A stretch of 64,000 nt of DNA from Povalibacter uvarum. GTDB taxonomy: Bacteria; Pseudomonadota; Gammaproteobacteria; Steroidobacterales; Steroidobacteraceae. Within the stretch, counting starts at the first letter, position 1. Each line of letters opens with the position of its first letter. Where the stretch lies: NCBI RefSeq assembly GCF_014202975.1, contig NZ_JACHHZ010000003.1:372001-436000 (forward strand). The letters run 5' to 3'. This document shows positions 18,662 to 28,024 of this stretch, piece by piece. Under the pieces are notes generated by a model. It did not search any database. It was not told where the DNA came from and saw nothing but the letters and a program-made list of their open reading frames with translations. Made by a program: the position numbers and the translations under genes.

Positions 18662-21600
18662 ATGCGTCGAACCAAACGACTGCGAGTTCTATCGCTCGCA
18701 GTAACCGCAGTGATTGTTTCAGCCTGCGGCAGCGGCAGTAACGACTCGATGAGTCCGTCGGCAAAGGGGCCGGCGACAACTCTCGGGAAACCCAACACCA
18801 CGGCAGCTCCAGCAGGCATCACGACCGAGAAGATCGATCGTCGCCTCGCTACCGCTTCGGGTCCGGTCGAAGTCTGGGTGTCGATGGACACGCCTTCGAT
18901 CGCGGCACAGAAGAGCGCAATCGCGGCTTCGGCCGGCCTGCGCAAGGCAAAGCTGCTTCCCTCGACCAGCAAGGCTTCCGTCGCCGACGCGATGGAGAAA
19001 GGCCGCAGCACCCTGCGTTCGCAGCAGGAGAAGGTTGCGCTCAGCCTCGCGAGCGTCGGTGCCGAGGAGCTCGGTCGCGTGCAGGTCGCCCACAACGCGA
19101 TTGCTGTCCGCGTCGATGCTTCGCAGCTGCCGCAGATCGCGAGCATCGCTGGCGTCGCAGCTGTCCGCCCTGTCATCAACTATGAGCTCGACCTCTCCGA
19201 GACGGTGCCGTACGTCGGTGCCACGGCGGTGCAGGCCACTGGCGTTGACGGCACAGGCGTGACGGTCGCCGTCCTCGACTCCGGTATCGACTACACCCAC
19301 CGCAATCTCGGCGGTCCGGGCACGCTCGAAGCCTACGCTGCTGCGTACGGTGTGAACCCCGGCGACGCGGCCCAGACGACGCTCGATGGCCTGTTCCCGA
19401 CCGCGAAGGTCGTCGGCGGCTTCGACTTCGTCGGTGAAGCATGGCCGAACGGCGCACGCAGTGAAGATCCGGACCCGATCGACTTCCAGGGCCACGGCAC
19501 GCATGTAGCCGACATCATCGGTGGCAAGAGTCAGGACGGAACGCATGTGGGCGTTGCCCCTGGCTCCAAGCTGCTGGCCGTGAAGGTCTGCAGCGCCGTC
19601 GCCACGTCGTGCAACGGTGTCGCGCTCCTGCTGGCAGTCGATTTCGCACTCGATCCGAATCGTGACGGCGATCTCGACGATGCAGCCGACATCATTCACC
19701 TGTCCCTCGGTTCGGACTACGGCATGATCGAAGACGACCTCACGGCCGCTCTCGAAGATGCCGTCGACCTGGGCAGCATGGTCGTCGCCTCCGCGGGCAA
19801 CGGCTCGAACAAGCCCTACGTCGTCGGTTCTCCGTCGATCGGTCCGGGCGTGCTGAGCGTGGCTCAGACGCAGGTTCCGAGCGCGCAGGCGATCCCGCTC
19901 GTCATCAACGCTCCGGCGTCGATCGCAGGCGTGTACGGCAACACGGCCACCGTCGAATGGGCGCCGGTCGGTGCCGGCGTCACTGGCGATGTCGTGTTCA
20001 TCGGTCGTGGTTGCCCGGCAGGCAGCGTCGCTGCCGGATCGCCGGCCGATCCGATCCTTGCGAACCCGACCGGCAAGATTGCGCTCATCGACCGCGGCGG
20101 CTGCTCCGTCAGCCTCAAGGTCGACTACGCAGTCGATGCAGGTGCGACGGGCGTCATCATCGGTCTGGTCGCTGCTGGCGATGCCGTCAGCTTCTCCTTC
20201 GGCGGTGGCGACAGCTTCGCTCCGACGCTGGTGATCCAGCAGGTGTTGTCGAACGCCATCAAGGCGCGGCTGAACGCGGCTCAAGTGGTCAACGCTTCGA
20301 TCTCGCCGGCTTCTTCGATCCCGCTGGTCGGCAGCATGGCGAGCACTTCGTCGCGCGGCCCGTCCGCGCTCCAGACGATCAAGCCTGAAATCGGCGCGCC
20401 TGGCGCATCGACGTCGGCGGAAGTCGGCACGGGCGATGGCGCAACGCCGTTCGGCGGTACTTCCGGTGCGGCACCGATGGTCTCGGGCGCAGCAGCTCTG
20501 TTGCTGCAGGCTTACCCGGATCGCTGCCCGTTCCAGGTCAAGGCGATGCTGATGAACAGCGCCGAGACGACGGTGTACACCAATCCGGCGCTGCTGCCGG
20601 GCGGGCTCGCGCCGATCACTCGCATCGGTGCAGGCGAGCTGCGCGTCAACAAAGCGATCGGCCTGAAGGCGATTGCATGGAACGACGAGACCGAATCGTC
20701 GGCACTGAGCTTCGGCTTCGTCGATGCGTCGGGCGACAACATCACCATCACCAAGCGGGTGGAAGTGCAGAACTTCAGCAACGCGACTCGTACCTACAGC
20801 ATCGCGCGAAGCTTCCGTTACGCCGATGATGAAGCGTCGGGTGCGGTGACGGTCCATGCGCCGGGCTCGGTGACGGTTGGTCCGAAGGGCTACGCCTGGT
20901 TCAACGTGCAGGTCTCCATCAAGGGCAGCAAGCTGCCGGCGTGGGGTGCCATCAACGGCGGTGCCAATGGTGGCAACGGCGCGCTGCTCAACGGTCCGGA
21001 ATTCGACGGCTACATCACGCTGACTTCGGGCAGCGAGAAGCTGTCGTTGCCGTGGCATGTGCTCCCGCGCAAGTCGTCGGCAATGGATGCGAAGAGCCTC
21101 ACGACGAACAAGAACGGCACGTCGGTCGACATCCGCAACAACGGTGTGAACGACGGCGAGTTCGAGCTGTTCTCGCTGACGGGCACGAGCCCGAAGGTCC
21201 CGGCTTCGGAACTCCCGCAGCCTGGCGACAACTTCGCGGTCATCGACCTGAAGCAGGTCGGCGTGCGTCACCTGCCGGCAGCTGTGTATGGCGCGGACTA
21301 TCTCGAGTTCGCGATCAGCACCTACGGCAAGCGCGTGCATCCGAACTATCCGGCAGAGTTCGACATCTACATCGATTCGAACAATGACGGCGTCGAAGAC
21401 TACGTGGTCTACAACACGGAGAACGGCGGCTTCTCGGTCACCGGCCAGAACCTCGTGTACGTGGCGAATCTGACCACTGGTGTGGCGACGGCGGTGTTCT
21501 ACACCGATGCGGATCTGGTCTCGGGCAACGTGATCTTCACGGTCCCGATGAACTCGACCGCCGGTGCAGTCAACGTCGGTGTGCAGCCGGGAACCACCTT

Positions 21601-21856
21601 CGGCTTCTCGGTCTACGCGTTCGACAACTACCTGACCGGAAACCTCACGGATCTGGTGGAAGGCATGTTGTTCACGCCGGCTACGCCGCGCTTCTCCTTC
21701 GGCGCTGAGCCGTGGGGTACGGCGCATGCTGGCACCATCACGAACGTGCCGGTCACGACGGCAACCGTGGCGGACGCCAACAGCACCGAGTCGGGTGTGC
21801 TCCTGATGTATCGCAGGAACGCATACAACGAATCGCAGGCTGTGAAAGCGAAGTAA
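18662..21856 (+). CDS. Surface lipoprotein subtilisin-like (S8) protease with PA domain
   Basis: A 1064-residue protein: lipoprotein signal (VIVSAC), propeptide (about 60-175), S8 catalytic domain with Asp206 (AVLDSGIDYTH), His278 (GHGTHVAD) and Ser601 (GGTSGAAP), a protease-associated domain inserted between His and Ser (about 410-530, LIDRGGCS), and a C-terminal 400-residue beta-rich region (Fn3-like) with calcium-like D/N loops (DSNNDGVED). It should act outside the cell or on the surface. A ggggag ribosome site precedes the start by 7 bases, and a strong terminator follows. The neighbouring 135-residue propeptide homologue is likely its partner. Confidence 0.93.
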   Translation: MRRTKRLRVLSLAVTAVIVSACGSGSNDSMSPSAKGPATTLGKPNTTAAPAGITTEKIDRRLATASGPVEVWVSMDTPSIAAQKSAIAASAGLRKAKLLPSTSKASVADAMEKGRSTLRSQQEKVALSLASVGAEELGRVQVAHNAIAVRVDASQLPQIASIAGVAAVRPVINYELDLSETVPYVGATAVQATGVDGTGVTVAVLDSGIDYTHRNLGGPGTLEAYAAAYGVNPGDAAQTTLDGLFPTAKVVGGFDFVGEAWPNGARSEDPDPIDFQGHGTHVADIIGGKSQDGTHVGVAPGSKLLAVKVCSAVATSCNGVALLLAVDFALDPNRDGDLDDAADIIHLSLGSDYGMIEDDLTAALEDAVDLGSMVVASAGNGSNKPYVVGSPSIGPGVLSVAQTQVPSAQAIPLVINAPASIAGVYGNTATVEWAPVGAGVTGDVVFIGRGCPAGSVAAGSPADPILANPTGKIALIDRGGCSVSLKVDYAVDAGATGVIIGLVAAGDAVSFSFGGGDSFAPTLVIQQVLSNAIKARLNAAQVVNASISPASSIPLVGSMASTSSRGPSALQTIKPEIGAPGASTSAEVGTGDGATPFGGTSGAAPMVSGAAALLLQAYPDRCPFQVKAMLMNSAETTVYTNPALLPGGLAPITRIGAGELRVNKAIGLKAIAWNDETESSALSFGFVDASGDNITITKRVEVQNFSNATRTYSIARSFRYADDEASGAVTVHAPGSVTVGPKGYAWFNVQVSIKGSKLPAWGAINGGANGGNGALLNGPEFDGYITLTSGSEKLSLPWHVLPRKSSAMDAKSLTTNKNGTSVDIRNNGVNDGEFELFSLTGTSPKVPASELPQPGDNFAVIDLKQVGVRHLPAAVYGADYLEFAISTYGKRVHPNYPAEFDIYIDSNNDGVEDYVVYNTENGGFSVTGQNLVYVANLTTGVATAVFYTDADLVSGNVIFTVPMNSTAGAVNVGVQPGTTFGFSVYAFDNYLTGNLTDLVEGMLFTPATPRFSFGAEPWGTAHAGTITNVPVTTATVADANSTESGVLLMYRRNAYNESQAVKAK

Positions 21857-21876
21857 CAAACCTCGCTGATGCGATT

Positions 21877-21910
21877 GAACGGGCCGCCCAGTGCGGCCCG
21901 TTCTTTTTCT
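21877..21910 (+). terminator. Intrinsic terminator of the S8 protease gene
   Basis: Perfect 11-base stem gaacgggccgc / gcggcccgttc with loop ccagt, followed by tttttct. It begins 21 bases after the stop codon. Confidence 0.93.
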
Positions 21911-22047
21911 GGCGGCGCTTCGCGCCTCTTCCTTTCCTTCTGGCCAGTCGCCAGCAGTCAGCAGCCGTCTTTCTCCGTGTAGGCGCGCTGCGGCGGGGGC
22001 GGATTCAGGGTCTGCCTTAGCGGGCTCGCTCAACGGTCTGCGCTCGT

Positions 22048-22092
22048 ACTTCACGAAATCGTTGACATGCTATACTGTAAGGGCTGCTTACA
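22048..22092 (+). promoter_or_regulatory. Possible promoter and operator for the aromatic-catabolism pair
   Basis: A perfect inverted repeat tgtaag-ggctg-cttaca (22076-22092) overlaps a TATACT -10-like hexamer at 22071, in an AT-richer pocket 30 bases before the start at 22122. A repressor binding there would block RNA polymerase. The -35 element is weak, so the promoter call is tentative; the palindrome itself is plain. Confidence 0.45.
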
Positions 22093-22121
22093 AATAAGCC
22101 GACCTGCGCAAGGGGCCCTGC

Positions 22122-22805
22122 ATGTCATACGTCGTACCGCCGCCCGAGACGATTTCCGTCGAGGTGCAAGGCCGTAGCGAGCGCTTTCCCGTCAATCGCA
22201 TCTACTGCGTCGGCCGCAACTATGCGGCGCATGCCCGGGAGATGGGCAAGGATCCGGAGCGGGAGCCGCCGTTCTTTTTCACCAAGCCCGCGAACGCGAT
22301 CGTCCCGAACAATGCCACCGTCGCGTACCCGGCGCGGACGAGCAACGTTCATCACGAGATCGAACTGGTCGTCGCAATCGGCAAGGGCGGCAGGAACATT
22401 CCGCTCGCCAGTGCCGTCGATCATGTGTTCGGTTACGCAGTGGGTAACGACCTGACGCGCCGCGATCTGCAGTTCGAGGCCCGGGACAAGGGGCGACCGT
22501 GGGACACGGGCAAGGCCTTCGACCACTCCGCGCCGATTGCAGCCATCCAACCCGCGCCAGGCCAGGGCTTCACGCAGGGCAGGATCTGGCTGAAAGTCAA
22601 CGGCGAAATCCGTCAGCAGGCCGATGTCGCGGATCTGATCTGGAGCGTGCCGGAGATCATCGCGGAGCTTTCTACATTGTTCGAGCTTGTACCTGGCGAC
22701 CTCATCTACACGGGCACGCCTGCTGGCGTCGGTGCAGTGAAAGCCGGTGATCGGATCGAGGGCGGTATCGACGGCCTCGAAACGCTCGTTACGCTCATCG
22801 GCTGA
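22122..22805 (+). CDS. FAH family hydrolase, fumarylpyruvate-hydrolase-like
   Basis: A 227-residue fumarylacetoacetase-family enzyme with the family order YCVGRNYAAHA, FFFTKPANA, HHEIELVVAIG (metal Glu pair), GYAVGNDLTRRD (metal Asp) and YTGTPAGVG. The short length and the DKGRPWDTGKAFD stretch fit bacterial fumarylpyruvate hydrolases of the gentisate pathway, which split fumarylpyruvate to fumarate and pyruvate; acylpyruvases are an alternative. A ribosome site (aaggggc) is present. It is followed 29 bases later by an aromatic FAD hydroxylase, so the two likely serve one ring-degradation route, though no ring-cleaving dioxygenase is in the window. Confidence 0.87.
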   Translation: MSYVVPPPETISVEVQGRSERFPVNRIYCVGRNYAAHAREMGKDPEREPPFFFTKPANAIVPNNATVAYPARTSNVHHEIELVVAIGKGGRNIPLASAVDHVFGYAVGNDLTRRDLQFEARDKGRPWDTGKAFDHSAPIAAIQPAPGQGFTQGRIWLKVNGEIRQQADVADLIWSVPEIIAELSTLFELVPGDLIYTGTPAGVGAVKAGDRIEGGIDGLETLVTLIG

Positions 22806-22834
22806 GCCGCGCGATCGAATCCGTAGGACTCATC

Positions 22835-24049
22835 ATGAATTCACTTCCAGTCATCGTCGTCGGCGCAGGACCAGTCGGGCTCACTTCCGCGCTCGCTCTG
22901 CGCGCACAGGGCTTGCCAGTCGTTGTGCTCGAAGCGGCATCGGCAGGGCGTCTGCGGCCCGGCAGCCGCGCGATCTTCTATCACAGGCAGACGATGCAAC
23001 TGTGGGAAGACATCCGCGCCGGTCTCGGCTGGGAAATCGCGAACGCGGGGCTCGTCTGGTCCACCAAGCGCACGTTCTGGGGTGAGACGCAGGTCTATGA
23101 GCGAACCTATCCGTTCCCGCCCCCTGGCGTGATGCCCGCGTCGACGAATCTCGGCCAGGTCGATGCGGAAAAGATCCTGTTTCGCCACTGCACCGAGGCC
23201 GGCGTGCAGTTCGCGTGGGATCAGGAAGTCACGGACGCGAAGACGAGTCCCGAAGGCGTCATCGTGAAGACGAGCTCCGGGAAGGAGTGGCATTCGAAGT
23301 ACCTGGTGGGTACGGACGGCGGCCGATCCGTAGTTCGCAAGCAAGTCGGGATCGAGCTCGAAGGCCCGCGCATCGAAGATGCCTTCGTCATCGTCGACGT
23401 CGCGGAAGACGTCGATGACCCGATTCGCCCCGAGCGTCTGTACTATTACGAGCACCCCGCGGTCGAGAAGCGCAACGTGCTGCTCGTGCCCTTCCGGAAT
23501 GGAATCCGCGCCGACATTCAGCTGCGCCGCGGCGACGATCCGAAGCATTTCAGCGATCCGGAGGGCGTGAAGCGCTGGCTCGTCCGCGTGCTGCCGGAAA
23601 AATACGGCGATCGTGTCACCTGGGTTTCGACCTATCAGTTCCTGCAAGTGGTCGCGAAGTCGTTCACTGATGAGCATCGTCGCGTCGTGCTCGCCGGTGA
23701 GGCTGCGCATCTGTTCGCGCCATTCGGAGCGCGCGGCTTGAACTCAGGTGTTCCTGACGCAATTGCAGCCGCGACGGGAATCACGCAGGCGCTCAACGCT
23801 GCGAATCCGCAGCAAGCCGCTGCAGCGATCCAGGAAGCTGCTGACAGACGCCGGGACGCGGCTCTCTACAACCGCAATGCGTCCAATCTCGCCCTCGAAC
23901 ACATGCGCGCACATGACTGGCGTACGCGGTTGAAGCGCAAGGCGAGCGTCATGATCGCCAAATACGGCAGTCGCGCAGGCTCATATCTCGATTCCGCGCC
24001 CTTCGGCCCACGCGCCGCGGCACGCCAGGCCAGCGACGGAATCTACTGA
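22835..24049 (+). CDS. FAD-dependent aromatic monooxygenase
   Basis: A 404-residue class A flavoprotein monooxygenase. It shows the GxGxxG dinucleotide motif (VVGAGPVGLTSALALRAQG), the DG motif (VGTDGGRSVVRK) and the second FAD-binding motif, which reads AGEAAHLFAPFGARGLNSG: the usual Asp is Glu289. Such enzymes hydroxylate phenols, for example 3-hydroxybenzoate to gentisate, using NAD(P)H and oxygen. Pairing with the fumarylpyruvate-hydrolase-like gene favours that pathway. The substrate is inferred only. Confidence 0.87.
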   Translation: MNSLPVIVVGAGPVGLTSALALRAQGLPVVVLEAASAGRLRPGSRAIFYHRQTMQLWEDIRAGLGWEIANAGLVWSTKRTFWGETQVYERTYPFPPPGVMPASTNLGQVDAEKILFRHCTEAGVQFAWDQEVTDAKTSPEGVIVKTSSGKEWHSKYLVGTDGGRSVVRKQVGIELEGPRIEDAFVIVDVAEDVDDPIRPERLYYYEHPAVEKRNVLLVPFRNGIRADIQLRRGDDPKHFSDPEGVKRWLVRVLPEKYGDRVTWVSTYQFLQVVAKSFTDEHRRVVLAGEAAHLFAPFGARGLNSGVPDAIAAATGITQALNAANPQQAAAAIQEAADRRRDAALYNRNASNLALEHMRAHDWRTRLKRKASVMIAKYGSRAGSYLDSAPFGPRAAARQASDGIY

Positions 24050-24152
24050 TATCCACGGCACCGGGACTGCGATCGTCTGACGTTGGTGCCGCCGTGTTTG
24101 TTTTCCGGCCACCGGGCCCCGACAATGGGTGAGGTACCTCGATGCCTCCCTC

Positions 24153-25226
24153 ATGTCCCGTACGTCCTCGATTACACATTCTTCACGTGCTCCCGGGCCC
24201 AAGCTCACTGCCGAGCAGGAACGCTTTCGCTACCTGATCGGGCAGATCGAGGCCGTGCGCAAGACGCGCTCGGCGTGGGACAAGACTGTCGACAAGTTCC
24301 GGTTGGAACACTCGCAGCGCCTGCAGCCTCTGCGCATATCGCTGCGCGACCTGAGTCGCGGGACTGTTCTTGCGATCGACCGGCTGCTCGAAGACTCCAA
24401 CTGGTCTCGTGCGGATCGCGCAGCGCTCAGGCAGATCCTGTGCGCAACTGCGGACGCTCTGCTGGCGGCGCAGCCTGACGATGCGGAGCTGCGGGCGCTT
24501 TTCGAGAAACACAGCGAAGCGAGCTTCGATGCGGTCAAGCAGGAGGAAATCCAGCTGCTCAGGGAGGAGGCGGAGGAACTGACGGGACTCGACCTCGGTG
24601 ATGAAACCGACATTCGTACCGAAGAAGACCTGATCCAACGGATGTACGAAAAGATGGCGGAGCGGGACGCCGCCGAGGAAGAGCGGGCATCCGAGCGATC
24701 GCGCCAGCGCCAGGAATCCGCGTCGAACAAACGAACCGAAGCGGCGGCGCAGATGGTCAAGCAGTCGTTGCGCGAGATCTATCGAAAGCTCGCGAGTGCC
24801 GTGCATCCGGACCGCGAATCGGATCCGAAGCGGCGTGAAGAAAAGAACGCCTTGATGCAGCGGATCAATCAGGCTTACGCCGCCAATGATCTGCTGGGCC
24901 TGTTCGAGCTCCAGGTCGAGATCGGGCTGGCTGACGATCCGATCGGCAAAGTGAGCTCACAGCGCCTCAAGCAGTACAACAAGCTGCTTGCCCAGCAGCT
25001 CGAGGAAGCAAAGGCAATGCTCAGGGAGCTGCAGTCCGCCTTTCGCGCGGACTTCGGACTCGACGCGGGCACGGAGCTGAATGCGCAGCGATTCAATCTC
25101 GCGATCCAGCGCCAGGCCCGTGCGATCCGGGCCGAGATCGTCCGGCAGAAGGAATTCCTGGGCTTGCTGGCGAACAGAGCCGCGACGAAGCGGTGGCTGA
25201 AGGATCAGCGCCGGGATGATTACTAG
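24153..25226 (+). CDS. J-domain protein with C-terminal HPD motif
   Basis: A 357-residue hydrophilic protein. The N-terminal two thirds are charged helices, with a highly acidic/basic segment at about 150-205 that is probably coiled coil. A J-domain follows, with LREIYRKLASAVHPD (HPD triad that stimulates DnaK) and a final helix RINQAYAANDLLGL. After it comes another helical region of 110 residues. The J-domain in the middle, rather than at the N-terminus, sets it apart from DnaJ and CbpA, so it probably directs Hsp70 to a particular client. A GTG at 24129 would add 8 residues; the choice is uncertain. Confidence 0.82.
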   Translation: MSRTSSITHSSRAPGPKLTAEQERFRYLIGQIEAVRKTRSAWDKTVDKFRLEHSQRLQPLRISLRDLSRGTVLAIDRLLEDSNWSRADRAALRQILCATADALLAAQPDDAELRALFEKHSEASFDAVKQEEIQLLREEAEELTGLDLGDETDIRTEEDLIQRMYEKMAERDAAEEERASERSRQRQESASNKRTEAAAQMVKQSLREIYRKLASAVHPDRESDPKRREEKNALMQRINQAYAANDLLGLFELQVEIGLADDPIGKVSSQRLKQYNKLLAQQLEEAKAMLRELQSAFRADFGLDAGTELNAQRFNLAIQRQARAIRAEIVRQKEFLGLLANRAATKRWLKDQRRDDY

Positions 25227-25259
25227 ATCGTCCTCAGGGCACCTTGATCTACTGTCGAT

Positions 25260-25280
25260 GCCGGGGCGCAGCGCCCCGGC
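25260..25280. other. GC stem-loop after the J-domain gene
   Basis: Perfect 10-base arms gccggggcgc / gcgccccggc around one base. There is no T-run on either side, so it is not a standard intrinsic terminator; it may be a mRNA-stabilising hairpin or a degenerate repeat. Confidence 0.5.
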
Positions 25281-25447
25281 GTCGTACCTCTTGAGCTAAC
25301 CTCGCGAACCGGGCAGCATTGGTATCGATAACATGCGCCGGCATGACCGCGCGTGCTGTTGGGGGAGCCAGAGACGACACGGGCAGCAGCCACTGCTGCG
25401 CGCGTCGCCGCGCCGTGCCGGATCGCAACAACGCCTGCGAGACCGAC

Positions 25448-26989
25448 ATGAACTATTCGAAAGCGCTGCTCACACTTTGCGTCATCGCAACTGCTTCCAT
25501 TCCCAGGCCCGCTGAATCGCAGGATGTCGTGGCCGCGCCCGGCGAGTTTGAGGCGCACCAGGACGTGGGCGCGCCGAAACTCAAAGGCGATGCGACGTAC
25601 AACGCCGCGTCGCAGACGTATCAGCTGTCGGCCGCTGGCGCCAACATGTGGGGAGCTCGCGATGAGTTTCACTTCGCGTGGAAGCGCCTGCGAGGCGACT
25701 TCATCGTGCAGGCCCGGGTCGACTTCGCAGGCAAGGGCGTTGATCCGCATCGCAAGGCCGGCCTGATCGTTCGCAGCAGTCTCGATGACGATGCGTCGTA
25801 CGTCGACGGTGTTGTGCACGGCGACGGTCTCGTGTCTCTGCAATGGAGGCGCGCGAAGGCGGCTGCAACCGAGCAGATCGAAGCGGCGGTGAGAGCCGCT
25901 GATGTTCTGCAGTTGGAGCGCCGCGGCAACACATACATCTTTTCGGCGGCGAAACACGGCGAGCCCTTCAGGACGGTGCAGGTCGCCGATATCGACGTGG
26001 GCGACGTGCCTTACGTTGGCCTGGTTCTGTGTTCGCATGATTCTGGCGTCATCGAGCAGGCTGTCTTCAGGAATGTGCGCGTCATCAAGCCGGCGAAGCC
26101 GGATTTCGTGCCCTATCGCGACTACATCGGCAGTCACCTCGAGCTGCTGGATGTCGCTACGGGTCATCGGCAGCTGCTCTACAGCTCGAAGCAACCGTTC
26201 GAGGCGCCGAACTGGACGACCGACGGCGCAGCGCTGATCTACAACACCAGCGGGAGCGATCCACAGCATCGAGGCCGTCTGTACCGATTCGATCTGGTGA
26301 CTCACAAGGCAGCGCTGATCGATACGGGCTTCGCCATCCGCAACAACAATGATCACGTACTCTCATTCGACGGGTCGATGCTGGGGATATCGGACCAGAG
26401 CACCGACAAGGGCGAATCGACGATCTACACGTTGCCGAGCTCAGGGGGAGCGCCGAAGCGAATCACTCCGCGCACGCCGTCGTACCTGCATGGCTGGTCT
26501 CCAGATGCCCGGTGGCTGGTCTACACGGGAATTCGCGATGGTGACGCTGACATCTACAGGATCGCTGCTGACGGCAGCGGGGAGGAAATCCGGCTGACCA
26601 GCGCAATGGGCGTCGACGATGGTCCTGAGTACAGCCCGGACGGCCGGTTCATCTATTTCAACTCGATGCGCAACGGGAAGATGCAGATCTTCCGCATGAA
26701 GCCGGACGGAACGGATCAGCAGGCGCTGACGAACGACGAGTACAACAACTGGTTTCCGCACGTGTCGCCGGATGGGAAGTGGCTGTCCATGATCAGTTAC
26801 GTCGATGAGATCGCTCCGGGCGATCATCCGTACTACAAGCGCGTGTACCTGCGCCTGATGCCTGCAGAAGGTGGGCCGGCGAAGGTCATTGCCTATGTGT
26901 ACGGAGGGCAGGGGACGATCAACGTTCCCTCCTGGTCGCCGGATGGGCGCAAGCTGGCATTCGTGAGCAACTCGGATATCGCCGACTGA
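25448..26989 (+). CDS. Secreted TolB-like beta-propeller protein with N-terminal concanavalin-like domain
   Basis: A 513-residue exported protein (signal ends near RPAES). Residues about 30-205 look like a DUF1349-type beta-sandwich (FHFAWKRLRGDFIVQARV, GLIVRSSLDDDASYVDG). The rest is a propeller of WD40/PD40 repeats, each with W(S/T)PDGR or similar: PNWTTDGAAL, HGWSPDARWL, PEYSPDGRFI, PHVSPDGKWL, PSWSPDGRKL. TolB-like propellers bind proteins or sugars. The start at 25448 was chosen for the signal peptide. No catalytic site is evident. Confidence 0.82.
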   Translation: MNYSKALLTLCVIATASIPRPAESQDVVAAPGEFEAHQDVGAPKLKGDATYNAASQTYQLSAAGANMWGARDEFHFAWKRLRGDFIVQARVDFAGKGVDPHRKAGLIVRSSLDDDASYVDGVVHGDGLVSLQWRRAKAAATEQIEAAVRAADVLQLERRGNTYIFSAAKHGEPFRTVQVADIDVGDVPYVGLVLCSHDSGVIEQAVFRNVRVIKPAKPDFVPYRDYIGSHLELLDVATGHRQLLYSSKQPFEAPNWTTDGAALIYNTSGSDPQHRGRLYRFDLVTHKAALIDTGFAIRNNNDHVLSFDGSMLGISDQSTDKGESTIYTLPSSGGAPKRITPRTPSYLHGWSPDARWLVYTGIRDGDADIYRIAADGSGEEIRLTSAMGVDDGPEYSPDGRFIYFNSMRNGKMQIFRMKPDGTDQQALTNDEYNNWFPHVSPDGKWLSMISYVDEIAPGDHPYYKRVYLRLMPAEGGPAKVIAYVYGGQGTINVPSWSPDGRKLAFVSNSDIAD

Positions 26990-27007
26990 CGGGCGATGTC
27001 ACATGGC

Positions 27008-27943
27008 TCAGGGAACCTGGCTCAGCGCGTGCACGAGAGGCTCGCGCAATACCTTCTGCGCATCCGGCTCATCGCGCAGCATAGTAAACACGGCGGTGAG
27101 GAAGGCCTGCGTATTGTGCCGCTTGGCGAGCCCGGTCTGGGATGAGAACGCGTCATCCCAGCTAGTCAGCGGAGAGGCCGCCGTGATCCGGGCCAGCCAG
27201 CTCTGCCAGTCCGAGGCCGACAGGAGTTGTCGTCGAGCCGCAAACACGATGGGTCGGGCAAGACGGGCACTCTCGCCATAGATGTAGAAGTGAGTCCTTG
27301 CCGGAGACACCTGTATCGCGACTGCGTCCAGGATCGCCCGCAGACCTTCTGCATCGACCCTCGGATTCAGCGCGAGTTGCATGAGCAGGTCGGCACCGTG
27401 AGCGACGCCGTGCCGCCAGCCCACCGCTTCGTCGTAGCCTCGATAGTCGTCGACCGAACCGACGTAGCTTGCGGCTGCCGCTACGAATGCCTTGCGTCCT
27501 GCGTCATCGAGAAAGGGTTCGATTCGGTCCATGCGCGCGATTTCGGCGAGCACCAGCGCGGAGAATGGTTTCGTGAAGCCCGGTCCTTCCGGATAGTCTT
27601 GCGCAATCTGCGGGAGGAGCTTTGCGAGCATGTCCCGTGCTGTCGAAGCCGCGAGCTGCTTGCCGCGCGCCCATGTCGCAATCGCTTCGTACGCAATTGC
27701 GTCGCGCAGTTGCGGGTCTTCGCTCGCGAGGCACGGCAGCAACGCCATCGCGAGTTCATTGGCTTTCTGGCTATCGTCGAGGTTGAACTGCTGCTCGCGC
27801 AGTTTCAGGAGGCGCTCGCGCGAGAACTCCGCCGGCGGGCAGGACTGCGCGACGACCGATTTGCAGCAGGCCAGCAAGGCGAGGGCGAGAACGAACTTCG
27901 AAGTGCTCACAGCGGCCGCTACGGTGAGGAAGGTGCGGCGCAT
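27008..27943 (-). CDS. Secreted DUF2785 family protein
   Basis: A 311-residue protein with a signal peptide (hydrophobic ALALLACC, cleavage near VVAQS). The mature part is all helical, with heat-repeat-like helices (LRDAIAYEAIATWARGKQL, KPFSALVLAEIARMDRIEPF, DYRGYDEAVGWRHGVAHGAD), as in DUF2785 proteins. The W-R-H-G-V-A-H-G-A-D stretch is the most conserved part I recognise and could bind a ligand or metal. Function unknown. It converges on the beta-propeller gene, with stops 18 bases apart. Confidence 0.75.
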   Translation of the reverse strand: MRRTFLTVAAAVSTSKFVLALALLACCKSVVAQSCPPAEFSRERLLKLREQQFNLDDSQKANELAMALLPCLASEDPQLRDAIAYEAIATWARGKQLAASTARDMLAKLLPQIAQDYPEGPGFTKPFSALVLAEIARMDRIEPFLDDAGRKAFVAAAASYVGSVDDYRGYDEAVGWRHGVAHGADLLMQLALNPRVDAEGLRAILDAVAIQVSPARTHFYIYGESARLARPIVFAARRQLLSASDWQSWLARITAASPLTSWDDAFSSQTGLAKRHNTQAFLTAVFTMLRDEPDAQKVLREPLVHALSQVP

Positions 27944-28024
27944 TCTCCCGTAGCCAGCCCTCTTTGTCAGGTCGGTTCGGCGGACTGTGGCCCGACAGCG
28001 CCGAGCGGATGGACCGCGCGGTGA

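Noticed and set aside
18719-22054. A 1111-codon open frame on the minus strand
   Set aside because: It lies fully opposite the S8 protease gene, is full of Arg/Asp/His runs as expected for the complement of a GC-rich gene, and has no domain.
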